DNA of 64,000 nucleotides, from contig JAILWY010000010.1 in the NCBI GenBank assembly GCA_022113835.1, positions 10,919,501 through 10,983,500 on the forward strand. The letters run 5' to 3'. This DNA comes from Atopsyche davidsoni. Lineage: Eukaryota; Arthropoda; Insecta; Trichoptera; Hydrobiosidae. Made by a program: the position numbers and the translations under genes. Shown one piece after another: positions 1 through 13,055 of this stretch; position 1 is the first letter of the stretch, and every line of letters starts with the position of its first letter. The notes beneath the pieces were generated by a model. The model ran no database searches and was not told the origin of the DNA. It saw nothing but the letters and a program-made list of their open reading frames with translations.

Positions 1-1374
1 CTGGAAATATAATCAAGCAGAAGAGAGGAGTGATTGTTAGCTGAAACTATCAATCAGTAAAGACTTTTTTTTTTAATAAACTGTTCAAGCTTTAAAGTTC
101 CTGTGTGAGTTCTCACTCGGAGCACAGTACCCGACCGGGGCGGAATGGTTCCCTCAGTGAGCCGTGAGGCATTGTTCGTAGTGTAGTGTAGTGTAGCCCC
201 GCGGCTCCTCCCGTGTCTAACTTCAGATATGATGGGAGCTCCGAGGGATGCGTCGTCGATGCCGTGTTCCCCCACCTCACTTTCTGTAGTCTTATTTATC
301 CGAGCCTTGCAGCAGTACACGCATAATATATCATCACTTGAAAGCAGTAATTAAACTTGCATATAAAGTCTAGCTTCCATTGTGTCTGATATTTTAAAAA
401 GATTTCTAATATCCCAATAAAAACAATAGTTTATGTAATTAGTTTTTTCTTTATTTTTTATTCCTGAATTATCGAACAATTTGATGTTTATTTCGAAATA
501 AATTCGTTTTAGAAACATTATTTTGGTTTAAAAAACCATTTAACTTGAATAAATACATTTTGTGTACATGATTATATGCAAACATAAAATTCAAATATAT
601 TCTGGTAACGATTTCTAAAGAAAAATCTATTGAACCTCGTAGAATAAATAACACAAGTAAAGGAAAACAACCCGTAACAAAAAGCCATATTATATATTTT
701 GTTTTGATTTTCATGCAATGTAATAATTTTTGGCTTCTTTCGTAGCAAAAATATTTTTTTTATACCGCATTGATTTTCAAGCAGCAGATTTTACAAAAAA
801 TGATAAAATTTATTTTTTCTTGTAAAATTAGACTAAAAATTATTATTAAGTAACGCTTTTAGAACAAAAAATTTGCACGAACTTTTAACAGGGGTATTTT
901 CATTGGAAACTTTTGCAATGTTTCACACAATACAAGATTGCCCCTTTATAGCTAAAGCTAATTCAAATTCGGATAAAACTGGCTTTGTAGATTTGTTTTC
1001 TTATTCAAATAGTTCAACGACCATATTTATGACACGAAAGTTTTTATATATAACTTTTTTTGAATGATATCAGTAACACGAAAGCATTAATTACCCAATA
1101 ACTAAAATAACCGCAAATCTTCACAAGAGTAATAAGCCAACAACTTTGATAATGTTATTATTTTTAAAATTAAAACTAGTTTTCTAAAATTATAGTGTAA
1201 GTAGTGTCACGTCACTTTTGTCTTTAATAATACAAATGCTAATATAATTGAAATATTACCAGTAAATACTAGTGTTATAATACCCTACGAAATAATTATA
1301 CCCAGCTCAATTATTATTTAAAGCGTTACATACAACGAACGGCTTTCAACTTATGTAGAGTCTTAGTGTTAAAT
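1..1374. other. AT-rich non-coding, with a GC-rich patch at 95-310
   Basis: No gene supported. The GC-richer patch includes four tandem GTAGT-type units (about 177-196) and an 88-codon minus-strand frame without family signature. Confidence 0.5.
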
Positions 1375-1560
1375 AATCAATATATTTTTGGCAGAGAGTA
1401 CTTGGTGGAATTCCATTTTAATATTTTCAACAGAATAAAATTCTAAATTTGTCAATTTTTATTGGTGACCGGTTTTGCCAACCTTTCATGTTGGCATTAT
1501 CAACCAGAGTCAGTGTGATAATGGAATTCCACCAAGTACTCTCTGTCAAAAATATTGATT
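1375..1560. mobile_element. Foldback MITE, GGTGACCGG family, copy 1
   Basis: Inverted arms of about 40 bases (GAGAGTACTTGGTGGAATTC on the left, its complement on the right) surround a core with ATTGGTGACCGGTTTTGCCA and GTTGGCATTATCAA. The same modules recur at 30504, 31027 and 49008. Confidence 0.75.
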
Positions 1561-1693
1561 ATGTATATAATACTCTTAACGCTCCAGCCATTATATATGT
1601 ACGGATAAAATAAACATATAAAATTGCCTTGTGAGATATATATTCATTGAATCCCACAATACAATGCATGCACGTTATGTGAGTTATTTTAAA

Positions 1694-2032
1694 CTAGTAA
1701 TGTAGCCCGTCACAAAATGACGTATTTGATGAACGATGCGTCTTTTGTTTTTTTTGTAAAAGTTCTAAATTTGAAATTCTCGCGGTGAACGACATCTCGC
1801 GGCGAAGAAGTGAATCATATAATTCGTACATATTGAAATTCGCTAAAGCATATTTTAAAGTTTATGAATGAAAATATTATCCTATCGTCTTGAAATTCGG
1901 CACATAGCTGCGGAAAAATTTACTTAACTTATGTGCAAAAAATCAGCGTTGTATCTTTTAAGATATTCTATACAGAACGGAAAAACGAAACATACATACA
2001 AACATACACACAATGGCTATTATTATAGTAGA
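1694..2032 (-). mobile_element. Non-autonomous Helitron, 339 bp
   Basis: The minus-strand copy starts TCTACTATAATAATAGCC and ends with the hairpin CGTCA...TGACG plus CTAG, inserted between A and T. It is collinear with both ends of the 677-bp copy at 40466-41142 but lacks its middle part. Confidence 0.8.
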
Positions 2033-2573
2033 TATTTGCGCTATAACTGGTGTTTACTATTTAAAAATAAGATAAGTATTTGATGTCTCTTAAAATGAAT
2101 AATTCATAATGCCTAAAAATTTTAGCATTTAATTTTTTTGTCCCTTTTTTAAATAGCTAATTAATGGGAATATTATAACTCTTGATTTATTTATGGTGAC
2201 TTTATGTTTGCAAATACAGCGTCAACGTCAACGTATTAATCGATCTGTCGTCGGCGTAGCCTTCGACTAACGCTAGAGCCTTGAGGCTTAGTCCTTACCC
2301 TCTTAAAGTGTGACATTCATAGGAGCTTGGTAGGGAGATGAAGTTTGCACCCTAATACCAAGAGGGGTGTATTTGAATACGGATAAATGACGCGGGAAGG
2401 GGTGGATCTCTGCTACATTTCAAACTCGTAGGCGATATGCATCCCACGAGGGTGTGATATGATACGTATGAATATATTATTAAAAGGTGGGTTAGTACAA
2501 AATACAAATATTGTTGACGTTTCACGTTTTGAACCAATATTCAGAGTATAAATAAAACTCGTTTGCAAGATTA

Positions 2574-2613
<40 letters not shown>

Positions 2614-3527
2614 AGTAAATTTTTATTTACAAAATATATTTATAAAAACACTGCTGATGTATGCGTTTTCTTTTTAAAGAAAAAACATTTAATACGTTCA
2701 CTTAAAAATACTCACAGTAGCTCAGAATAAAAATATAAATAAATATCTTATATCACTCTTCTATAAATTGAGTTAATTATTTTAACATGTTATTTTTATA
2801 TTATTAAAAATGAATCAATTCTGATAAAGTGAAGAACGATATACTACCTTAAAATAATATGCAAAATACGCAATGGGTTTACATAAATTTTGAGCAACCC
2901 TTCGCTTGCTTCCATAAATAAGGGCTGGAAAGGTAAATCAATTTGAGCTCGATGCCAGGAACTCAGGTATAAATGGATGCAATTATATTTGCATTATTGA
3001 AATTATATTTTCAAGGCGAACTAACTCCCTGCATTTTGGATGTAATTTATTACTCAAATCCTTAATATCTAAATCTTGTAGCAAGGGTGTAAGTGAGCAT
3101 TGAACCTAACAGATCGCCTATATTTTCGCAGAAACATTGACAAATCACGTAACCATACGACTGAAACACATTCAATTCGAGTCACTTTCACATTACCTCA
3201 AAACAAATGTCGGCCATCTATCGAATATTTGCTTTTCCTCTATGAGAATTCAGGGCTAACACATTCAGTATAACCCTGCAAATTTTCATTTTGAATTAAA
3301 ATAACAAGTACATCTTTGAAATATGTATAACTACAGATAGCTTCAAATCGCACGATCAAATTTTAAAAAACTTGATTTTTTTTTTTAAATTTCACTATTT
3401 GTATAAATAATAAAATGAAAAATAATTCTGACTTTAATTCACCCTTAATTCTCCATTATATGTATTTTTTTCTTTAATAAAAATGTATATTTAAGATGTG
3501 TTTTTAAGGTCTGAGATATATTTAAAT
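2033..3527. other. AT-rich non-coding stretch
   Basis: Only the (TA)(TG) microsatellite and a GC-richer patch at about 2240-2460 stand out. Confidence 0.5.
2574..2612. repeat. (TA)n(TG)n microsatellite
   Basis: TA repeats pass directly into TG repeats. Confidence 0.85.
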
Positions 3528-3637
3528 TGACGCAACTCAAGACCACCAGAGAAAACTATTATACTATAAAACTATAAAACTATTACATACTATACTGAAA
3601 ACTATACAGTTTTCTCTGGTGGTCTTGAGTTGCGTCA
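3528..3637. mobile_element. Short foldback MITE with 30-bp perfect inverted ends
   Basis: TGACGCAACTCAAGACCACC (continuing to 3557) is exactly inverted at 3608-3637. The 50-base centre is a degenerate ACTATA repeat. Confidence 0.7.
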
Positions 3638-4913
3638 GCCCTACCTGTAACGACTATCATATAATCCTGACTCTGAAACAAATTGTACGGAAGTATGTAG
3701 TATTATAAGCCATAACTTTTAGTTGTTTTGCTGCGAATGATTAAATGATAACAATTCTTAGTTTGTAACTAAGAATGAACCCAATTTAAATACAAGTATT
3801 GTTTTTAAAATAAATAATCAATAATTTTTTCAAGAATAAAGGCGCGCTGCATATATTTTTCATCAAAGAACTAGCCTAGGTGTAAATATTTTATATAAAG
3901 TTTTTTTTTAACATGTACATTGTACATAATGTATTTTTTTTTTAAATTCACTATTCATATTAATAAAATCATCACATTGAGGTAATAAACATTTAATTCG
4001 ATAGTTGTAAATTGTCTACTGATTGTTTTAGACCTATTTTTATTTTCTCTATAAATACAAAGATTCCTATTAAATCTAGGCAATTAGCAATTTGTCCAGA
4101 AAGCGAAACAAGACATTAAAAGTTTCCGAGAACTAAAAGTGGCTTTATTTTGACAAGTTTTTCTTGAAGAGTCACTCCTCCCTGATAATTGGTCTAGGGC
4201 AATGATTTTTCCTTGAAGTTGAATCGCCATGAGTGATCCTTGACGACTTGCTAAATAGTTGAAAAGCCCCTTCTGAACTTTCCATTCCGACTCAGTACCG
4301 TTTCATTATTCGTTCTCTTTCTGAGTAATTTTCCACCTAAATTTAACTATTTTTTTACATTACTCAAACCCTTTCCACAAAAATTTACAAATTTTACACA
4401 TAAAAAGTTAATATTAATTTTTTTAGTTATCTGTAAATAATATTTCAACTTTACTACTACCAATAATATTTTAGCTTTAAAAATTATCATGTATTTTAAG
4501 AGGATTTTTTGATTCTAAGGTATTCAATAAAACGTTTTTTGTATTTAAGTTTTAACATAATTTTATTGGGAAAATAGTGTGGAATTCATAAAATATTTAA
4601 TTGAGCAAAATTGTAAATATTTTTCATGTTTTCCGACTTTGCTTATATTTACTTTTCGTTATATCGGATTACACAAGAATTCACTTCCACGTGTTTACTA
4701 AATAAATAATACCGCACACGTGAAGCTATAAAATGAAGTTTATTTACATAGTTAATGATTAATGTTAGTTCTCGATAGTTCCATGTCTGGCTGTGAAGGT
4801 GTGTTGGGTTTGCACGTTGTTTGCAGAAGATGTTCACTCTCAACTTGTTCCAAATATCAAATAAACCGCATTAATAGGGTTACTCGAACAAAAACATCTA
4901 AAACTACCTACTA

Positions 4914-4972
4914 AAAGCATGCAAATACTCAGTAATACATTGGAAAGGTATTACTGAGTATTTGCATGCTTT
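4914..4972. repeat. Perfect 25-bp inverted repeat with 9-nt loop
   Basis: AAAGCATGCAAATACTCAGT plus AATAC (4914-4938) is the exact complement of 4948-4972; the loop is attggaaag. It could be a tiny MITE or a hairpin RNA precursor; nothing else identifies it. Confidence 0.6.
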
Positions 4973-5269
4973 GATCCGAATATATATTTAATTTAACTGT
5001 GTAATTTGACTTGTATAATCCAACAAAACATTTTTTTTTCGGTAATTAAAGAAACTGATTTATTATTTTATATTTTACTATAGAAAAAATATTTAAAAAT
5101 CTTTCAACAAATAAAAATTATACCGGAGATCTAAATGGTTTCGTGATATATTTAATTTGAAAAGATAAATTTTTGTGTGGTTTTCCATTCTTAAAAATAA
5201 TCGTGATTTTCAAAATTGTGACATTTATCTATTTTACTTGACACGAGACTCTACTTATTCTGCTGTTAC

Positions 5270-6055
5270 CTCATCTATCTATCTATCTATCATCTATCTA
5301 TCTATCTATATATATAAAACACAAAAGCTGTTTCTATGTCCGTCATAGGCTTTGAAACCATCCAACCGATGTGCCCCAAACCGGTTATATTTGAAAGACA
5401 ATAATACTAAGAATCTTTGAGATTATTAAAATTATGCATTAAATACATTCGGTTTATTAATTATGTCGATTTTCGACATTTTCCATACAAAATTTTTCAA
5501 CATCTGTAAAGTCGAGATCGTTCCTCGCATAAAACAAAATCACTATCTGTCATTCACAACAGATATTTTTATCATTTGTGGTTATCAAAAAAAATATATA
5601 TATTAAAAAATGCCACCGAAAAGAGCTGCAATTGTAAAAAATACAGCAGATGCGAAACGAAAAAGAGCCGAAAGAGCACCCGAAACTGTTCCAAAATAGA
5701 GTCAACTATCCAATAGAGTTTTTAAACTCTTTAGAACCACCTGGAATGTCACCACACATCTTAACTTTAAAAGTTGGTTCACCATAGATGCTCATTCACC
5801 ACTTAAATCCACCTAAATTGTGCAATGGAATAAAACTTGCCGTTAAAAAACTATCGCCACGTAGTTAATCAAAGCCGCAATCAAAATCAAAGCCGAAAAA
5901 TCTTTGTTTACACACCCACCGAAAAAACTCAATATATTGTTTATCCGCTAGCATTAAGATAAAAAAGTTAATAAAAAACAAAATTTCCTTTTTTTCGAAC
6001 AAATAAAAAAAATGTATTTTTTTTAGCGTAGTAGCACACGCCGGGTATCCGCTAT
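5270..6055 (+). mobile_element. Probable Helitron remnant with ORF start
   Basis: A TCTATCTATC microsatellite and tatatatataaaacacaaaag form a start often seen in insect Helitrons. At 5610 a short frame reads [20 protein letters not shown] and stops after about 29 codons; it shares the MPPK start with the Helitron copy at 40466. A possible 3' end is the GC-rich GCACACGCCGGGTATCCGCT near 6030-6055, but no canonical CTRR terminus is clear. Confidence 0.4.
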
Positions 6056-8531
6056 TACCAATAAATATATTGTAATTTACCATTTCAACCACAACTTGTT
6101 TAAATTATCAAGCACCAGAATGAAGTCCAGCAAACATTATTAAACTAGTAAAATACTTTTCAAAGTAAAATAGTGTACAAATATTAACATTTACCACGTA
6201 TCATGTAAACGGAAATGCTTTGAAATTTGATACTATTGCTACTTTTTACACACGTCCCAAGTTCCCGGCCGTTCGCGAGGGAGCGGGCAAATACAGATTG
6301 CATAGCCGATGCTTAATTCAAATCGCATTTCCTGCGCGCAAGTGGATCAGCTATTACCTGCGGAGGTCGAGGCGGCGCGAGGGTGGATTTCCGGGCTGAA
6401 TCTCGTGGCCCGGCTTCGGATCGGGGTCGCGAGCTCGCGCTCTTGTATTTTTTCGCGCGGCATTTAAACAGACAGGCTGTAAAAGAAAGCTTAATTAAAG
6501 CCCGGTGATAAATAGCACCTGATGTTTTATGGGGGCGACCCATTCTGCTATCCTCTCTCCCTCTCTTTCCGCATAGTCTCTCTGCTGTCTCACCTCCTCT
6601 TTTTGGACTGGCGTCTTCTTCTTTTTAACTTTTCTTGCAGCGGGTGATATGAGCTGATCTTTGTTTGGTAAACTTTTTAAATGTTTTAAATTTAAATTTA
6701 TTTTTTATGTATGAGAAAAAGTAAACTTCTGATTGGATATAATAAAATAAATTATATGAAATCGATAGATGGTATTTAAATATTGAAACAACAACAAAAA
6801 ATAAACAGCTTTCGAGTTTGTATTGAACTTAACTCAATCTGAATGTTTTAGAAATAAACCATTTTGTTTATCGACATGCTTTAAAGACTTATTGAGATTT
6901 ATATTTATAAGGTTTGACTCACTATATTTATGCTGTATGAGAATAAAAGTATATTCAATAAAAACTTTTAGAAAATTACATTTTTTTTACATAGCATTTT
7001 ATTTTCAATGTTACTTGGTGTAATCAATTTATTTTCATTAAATTTGTAATTTATCCAATTACAGCAATAATTTCACAATTGAAAATTCCAGACTATGAAT
7101 AAAATTTGCGTTAGAATTTCTAACTGAAGCAGATATTTATTTTAAAAAAAGTTAACAACTTATCAATATAATTACAAATGATATAATCTATTTAAGATTA
7201 TTCAGTTACAACTAGGTAAAAATTATAAATAGAGAAACACTGAGTAGTGAATTCATTGTAAAAAGTTAATTAAAACTTTGACTTTGTCTAGTCTACAATA
7301 CTGTCTTGCCATTCCTTGTAGTTTTAGTTTATTGTTGTAACAATATTAAAAAGTTATCAATTTTATATATATATTGAGTTACGAGTGTTTAACACAAGGG
7401 CATTTTCGGTCAATACAAGTTTATCAAATATCTCCCAATAACAAGTAAGTAATGAATCGTCGAACATGAACAAATTGAACGAAACGACCACTTTCAAACA
7501 TTATATTGAGACCGTTTTCGCCTGAAATAATTTTCTGAGAGTCCCCACCCCCACGGCTATAAGGGAACTTAGCGAATTGGAAATTTATATTCGAAAGTTA
7601 GCTCTTCACAATGGGCGAGCTAAATTGCAGAAAGGTTCTTCAGATTACCCTTTCTCGGTGCTTATATCAATGCGCAGTTTTAATACGAGGACCGCGTTTT
7701 TTAGAAGTTCCCTGCCTGAAAGTTGCGCCTACTCTCTCCCTGCGAAGGCCGCCACATCAAGCGCGTACACAGGTAGCGGTAAAAGCTGAAAAAACCCCGT
7801 ATCCAGAGTAATAATCTTTTGTGCGCTGGCAACCCCAGAGAACCCCAAGATTTAATATAAAGTTTAAACTAATGTAAAGTAACTAATAAGAGGTCGTAAA
7901 ATTCCATAGAAATTTTAATCTAAGCTTTTAAAGTTTTACGTGCCGCGCTGTTTAACTTTTGATATTATTTATAACGGAACGTATGGAACTTATTGAATTA
8001 AGTATGTACGTGAGATTTTTACTGAACATTAACATTTTATATTATTTTATTTTTATAATAGGTGTAAAAGTCTGTCTGAACACCGCAACTTAAACGCAAT
8101 ATTTTGATCCTCAAACAAGCTAAAAATACAAAGCTAAAAATTAAAGCAAGTGGTGTATGCGATTGTTACCTAGAGGTAAGTAAATTAAGGGAAAGATCTA
8201 CGTTTATCATAAATTCAGTCTTATTTAATACTTATTATAAATTAAGAGCAAGTTGTGTGTTCCAACATAATCCAATATTTGTTTTTAGCTTGTTTTATAC
8301 TCTACTTAAATATGTTAAAGCTCTCGGCTCTGCTATGCTCTGTCCGTAATGTGTTTACATATTCTGTGTGCCCTCATAGCAGACTCTGCCTATGCGACTC
8401 CTTATTTTACATCAGACACATCATGTGCCTACATTTGTGTTTTTCACTAAAAAAAATTATTTGCCTTTTCATACTTAAAAATAACACTAAAGGTACTATG
8501 TAGAAACACGGTCTCTAAACATTTTCTTATG

Positions 8532-8607
<76 letters not shown>

Positions 8608-11600
8608 TAAAAGTGTGTGTGGTTGTCTGTATGTCTTTATATATCAAACAATTCTCATTTAGTTATGAGTAATCGCCATCTATCGAATTGAAATTGTAAC
8701 GGGAATAGAATATAAATAATAACTGTATCAGAGAATAAACTCTTCATAAAGTATCAGCAAATGACTCTAATGGACTTTATTTTCATCGAACAGGGAAAAT
8801 TAATCATCTTTCGTCGAAAAGATATCATCGTGCCATTTTTATTTATGGTTTTAATTTATGCTCTTTCAACATTTCAAAGTTTTTATATACAATTTGTTTA
8901 CGCTATCAACTGTGGTAGTTAAGATATATCTTATGAATTAAGGATAAATTTAAAGATCGCAACCAATATAATTCTTAAATTAATTGTTTTGTATAAAAAA
9001 TAGCTTATGATGGATAATTTAGACAAGCAGGGGTAAAAAATGATCAATTGTAACATCATTTTTTAGGTACTAATTTTGAATAGTAAAGTTGTAACTAAAT
9101 ATTTCGATAAGAGCTTATTTTTATTATCTTTAACGTTTAAAATACTTCAAAACATTAAAATCAACCTAAGAGCCTCGGTGCGCCAGCAGTGAGAGGACTC
9201 ATATTTAATATTGGAAACTAACGGGTTTGCAGAAGCGACTGCGTCATCTTAAAAATGCAAACTTTGCTTTTATGATATAATACTCTATGTGTAGTTGTAA
9301 AACTGTGAAAAATTCTTCACTTTGAATGCATGACATGCATTAACTCCTCCAACTTATATGAGCATAGCTGTATATGAATAATTTCATATACCTATAGCTT
9401 CTTGAGTCAATTTTCTTAATAAAAACCCAAAAATCTCTCTTATTTTGAAGAAAATTTGTATCTCTATTTTTCAAACGCAAAATAAATATTGTTATACATA
9501 TGTATTTATATACCATTTTACCATAAAGTTTGGACGAAATAGGTTTAAAGTTAGTAAGATAGGGGCCTTTATCTAAAGTATTTGGATATATTATGATAAA
9601 TAACATATAGGATATCTAAATAGTTTGAATGAATCAATCATTTTAATAAAATGCAAAATTATATATTAATGAGTTAGTTTAAAAAATAAATAAATGATGC
9701 AGACAGGATGCGAGAGATTATAATGTTGAAATAATGGATTATCAAACATTTAAGGCTAGATAAAAACAAATTTGATTCATAGTATAGCTATATTTTTGTA
9801 TAATATTTAGAAAATATTTCATTTATACGGAAACGTGAATGTATTACCTTATCGTTATTCCTTTTACTCGAAGTATATTCAAAAGCTCATTACAGATTAA
9901 ACTTTTGAGATCAGCAATTACTTATCTCATAAATTAGATTTTAAATTATAACACCATCTAATTAACATTACAACTAAAAGTTACCATGCCAAAAAAAGAT
10001 CTGAGAAAATCGTGTCACGAAACATTCTACTGATAAAGGCTTTGAAAACATAAATAAAAATACAATTAAATACTACATTATTAATACATACATTTAATAA
10101 ATATTATTAGTATATGCGTTTAATTTTGATTTTCGTGATGTGCTTTGGACTTTAATAAGGAATCATATCTTAGTAGCTCTGTATTTGTTCAACATTTGTG
10201 CGCATTTTGTTGCTATTAAGTATTCTGAAGCTCTTTGAAAGCAGACATACACTAACAACCTTTACGTCTGTTTACTAGCCCCTTTCACTATCAGAGCGAT
10301 ACTTTTCCCTGACAGGTAATATTATGCGCGACTTGACTGAGGCTAATGGCACTCAGCGTGTGCCGCCTACTAACGATGACGTACTGAACTACTGTGTAAT
10401 ATACCTGCAAACATACTTTGGGAATATGTTTGTCTTATTAACTTGTTAAATAAGCATGTTTTAACATATACATTATTTATATGAATGCCGACTTTTGAAT
10501 TAAAAACCACCTTGAAATACATGCATATATAATATGCAAAGCTGGTTTTAAGGGGATTCTAAAGAATAGTCAGTATTGAATGTAATCTACTTATATGTTA
10601 AAAAAAAACATAAATGCCAAAAATATTGCTTGAAGTTTGCTTGACATAAGATTTCTGGTGATGCAACTAAAAATAAAACATATAATGGACTGCTCCAGTA
10701 CAGAAATAGTATGCATAAAAAAATATTTTTATTATTTAATCAGCAAAAACAAACCCTTCATTTGTTTTAAGTCCAGTACTGTGTTCACTTTATCAGTCCT
10801 ATTGATAGATATTATGGATATTTGTCTCAATAGCAGCTGATGAAATATTTAAGAAAATTTATATTAAATTTATTTATTAATAAATTGTATGTTAATACAT
10901 AATAAAACCAGAATAGTTATTAAAACTTTGTGTCAATTTTGTTACGAACAGAGAAAATAGATGTTACTTTATGGTTTATTTTTGTGGATTTTTATATTAA
11001 ATACACAAAAATCTACACAGGCATAAAATTATGCAACAACTAGATTATTGAAATTTGATCATCGAAATAACTTACAAAGTAATTTATGCATTCAAACAAG
11101 AATTTCAAGCTCAATATTATTATTTATGATTAAAATAAGCAGTATCACTCGTGGTGGAATTCATATAAATAAATAAAAACAACATCAATCAAAATTGAAT
11201 GTATGAAATTAATATATGCATAATAATAGTCATTTTATCCGTCAGATTATTTTTAACCATAACCGCGACAGACAACACCATGGTAAACAACTATAAAAAT
11301 AAAAATGTATATTTGGAGCTACTTGATAATTTTTATGTTTATTTAGAAATAACACAAAAATCTGATGTTAAAAGAATACATGCTTAGTGACGTGTTTTTA
11401 AAAGTACGAAAGCTGTAAAGTACGAAATAGAGAAATAATTATTCTAGAAGGGTTTGCTAACATAACCCAGCTGTTAGATGAAAACGCGAGCTCCAAGGCC
11501 GCGAGGACTGCGTGTCTGCGCTGCGGCGCCGGCGCTCGAGGGGTTCATTGTGTGCATCCTCGGCACAGAGAATGTGCATTGTGAAAACGTTAACGCATAT

Positions 11601-11757
11601 TGATATACAACAAAACAAGTTTTAGTATTCAATTAAAGCCTTTGTATGTTCAATTATCACTATGAAGTTGCAAGCCAAAAACATTCCTTTAGAGACATAA
11701 TTTTTCATAGAAATAACATACATCAAATCGATATCAACATAATATACATTAAATATA
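6056..11757. other. AT-rich non-coding stretch with GC-rich block 6240-6600
   Basis: The block 6240-6600 is rich in CG and pyrimidine tracts and has no credible coding frame; a candidate regulatory element. A second, weaker block lies at 7540-7830. The rest is featureless apart from the (TA)n at 8533. Confidence 0.45.
8533..8608. repeat. (TA)n microsatellite
   Basis: About 75 bases of TA dinucleotides with one TG interruption. Confidence 0.9.
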
Positions 11758-13055
11758 CATAGGCTGCTATTTAAGAATACAGAACTGGCCACTACATAAA
11801 TAATATTTAAAAAGTAATTATTACATTTGAAAATGTAGCTCTTTGGCTGTAGAATGAGTTTATTTCATCCGACTGTCAATAAATTGTTTTCATTGTGTGG
11901 CGCGATTTTAAAAATTGCGTGTCATTATCACAATGGTTTAAACTCGAGAAAATTTTCGTACGATGATTTATTATGTTTTTCGACGTGGTCTAACCCAACA
12001 GCAGTGCATCGATCAACTCAGTTCGACTTTTGGGGATCAAGCACCATCGAAGACCACTGTATATCACTGTTTTAGTGAGTTTAATCGTGGACGTCGTATG
12101 CTCACGGATGAAATTAAAGATGTTCGGCCTAAATCAGTTGTTGTGCCACGAAACATCGACGTAGTGCTTAAACTAATAATGCAAGATCGTCATGTTACAT
12201 ATCGAGGGACAGAGGCGTCCTTAGGCATTAGTATGACAAGTATACATAAGATATTACACAAACACTTGGCTGCAAAAAAAAAATTGTTCGCGTTGGATAC
12301 CGCACAACTTGACGATAGATCAAAAACAGGCTCGTGTCGATTGGTACAAAAATATGATAAAAAAATACAATCGTGGTGCATCAAAAGCTGTTTACAATAT
12401 CTACACAGGTGATGAATCCTGGATTTATGCATATGACCCCGAAACTAAGCAACAATCAACAGTATGGGTGTTCCAACATGAGCCGAACCCAACAAAAGTT
12501 GCTCGTGCGAAAAGCACTTTGAAGCAAATGGTCGCCTGTTTTTTTGGTATAGATAGATGGACACGTGGCTACTGTACCACTAGAAAATCGTAAATCTGTT
12601 AATTCAACGTGGTACACGACCATTTGTTTGCCAGAAGTCTTTGCAGAAATTAGGAAGAACAATCCACAACGCAGAATCATTCTCCATCACGACAATGCAA
12701 GCTGTCACACTTCAGGTGAAACGACCCGATATTTGGAGGGTGAAACGGTGGAATTAACGGGTCATCCGCCATATAGCCCTGATTTGGCACCCAACGACTT
12801 CTTTTTATTTCCAACCGTGAAGAATAAATTACGTGGTCAACGATTTACAACCCGAGAAGAAGCCGTTGAGGCATTTAAAAATCATGTTTTGGAGATACCG
12901 CCTTCCGATTGGAAAAAGTGTTATGAAAACTGGTTTCACCGAATGCAAAAGTGCATCGATCATCACAGCGAATATTTTGAAAAGCAATAAAACCATATTT
13001 AATTGTCAATGATAGTTATTTTATTTTATTCCGGATATATAAATAGCAGCCCTCA
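11758..13055 (+). mobile_element. DD34D mariner transposon (inactive)
   Basis: A 1,298-bp element flanked by TA on both sides (11756-11757 and 13056-13057), with terminal inverted repeats sharing GGCTGCTATTTA (left at 11762; right end is the reverse complement near 13053). Size, TA target and internal transposase fit Tc1/mariner. The transposase frame is broken (see pseudogene entry), so this copy cannot move by itself. Confidence 0.9.
11933..12990 (+). pseudogene. Mariner transposase, broken
   Basis: The frame starts at ATG 11933 but has TAA as codon 3 (11939-11941). It then reads RRGLTQQQCIDQL and SLGISMTSIHKILHKHL (the two helix-turn-helix regions). It shifts frame in an A10 run at 12274-12283, continues through TGDESWIYAYDPETKQQSTV (first Asp), shifts again at about 12546-12556, and continues through ILHHDNASCHTS (second Asp) and YSPDLAPNDFFLFP (third Asp) to TAA at 12990. 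There are 34 residues between the second and third Asp, so it is a DD34D mariner. All catalytic Asp codons survive; one stop and two frameshifts inactivate it. Confidence 0.92.

Noticed and set aside
7577..7811. Two overlapping frames, one ending AATSSAYT before an ACAG/GTAGCG donor; considered as missing discoidin exon of Ddr
   Set aside because: The donor phase (1) does not fit the next exon, which needs phase 2, and no discoidin landmarks are present.
8447..8647. Tyr-Ile frame on the minus strand
   Set aside because: Artefact of the (TA)n tract at 8533-8608.
12190..12680. Minus-strand frames across the mariner
   Set aside because: They are antisense to the transposase, which explains all conserved motifs.
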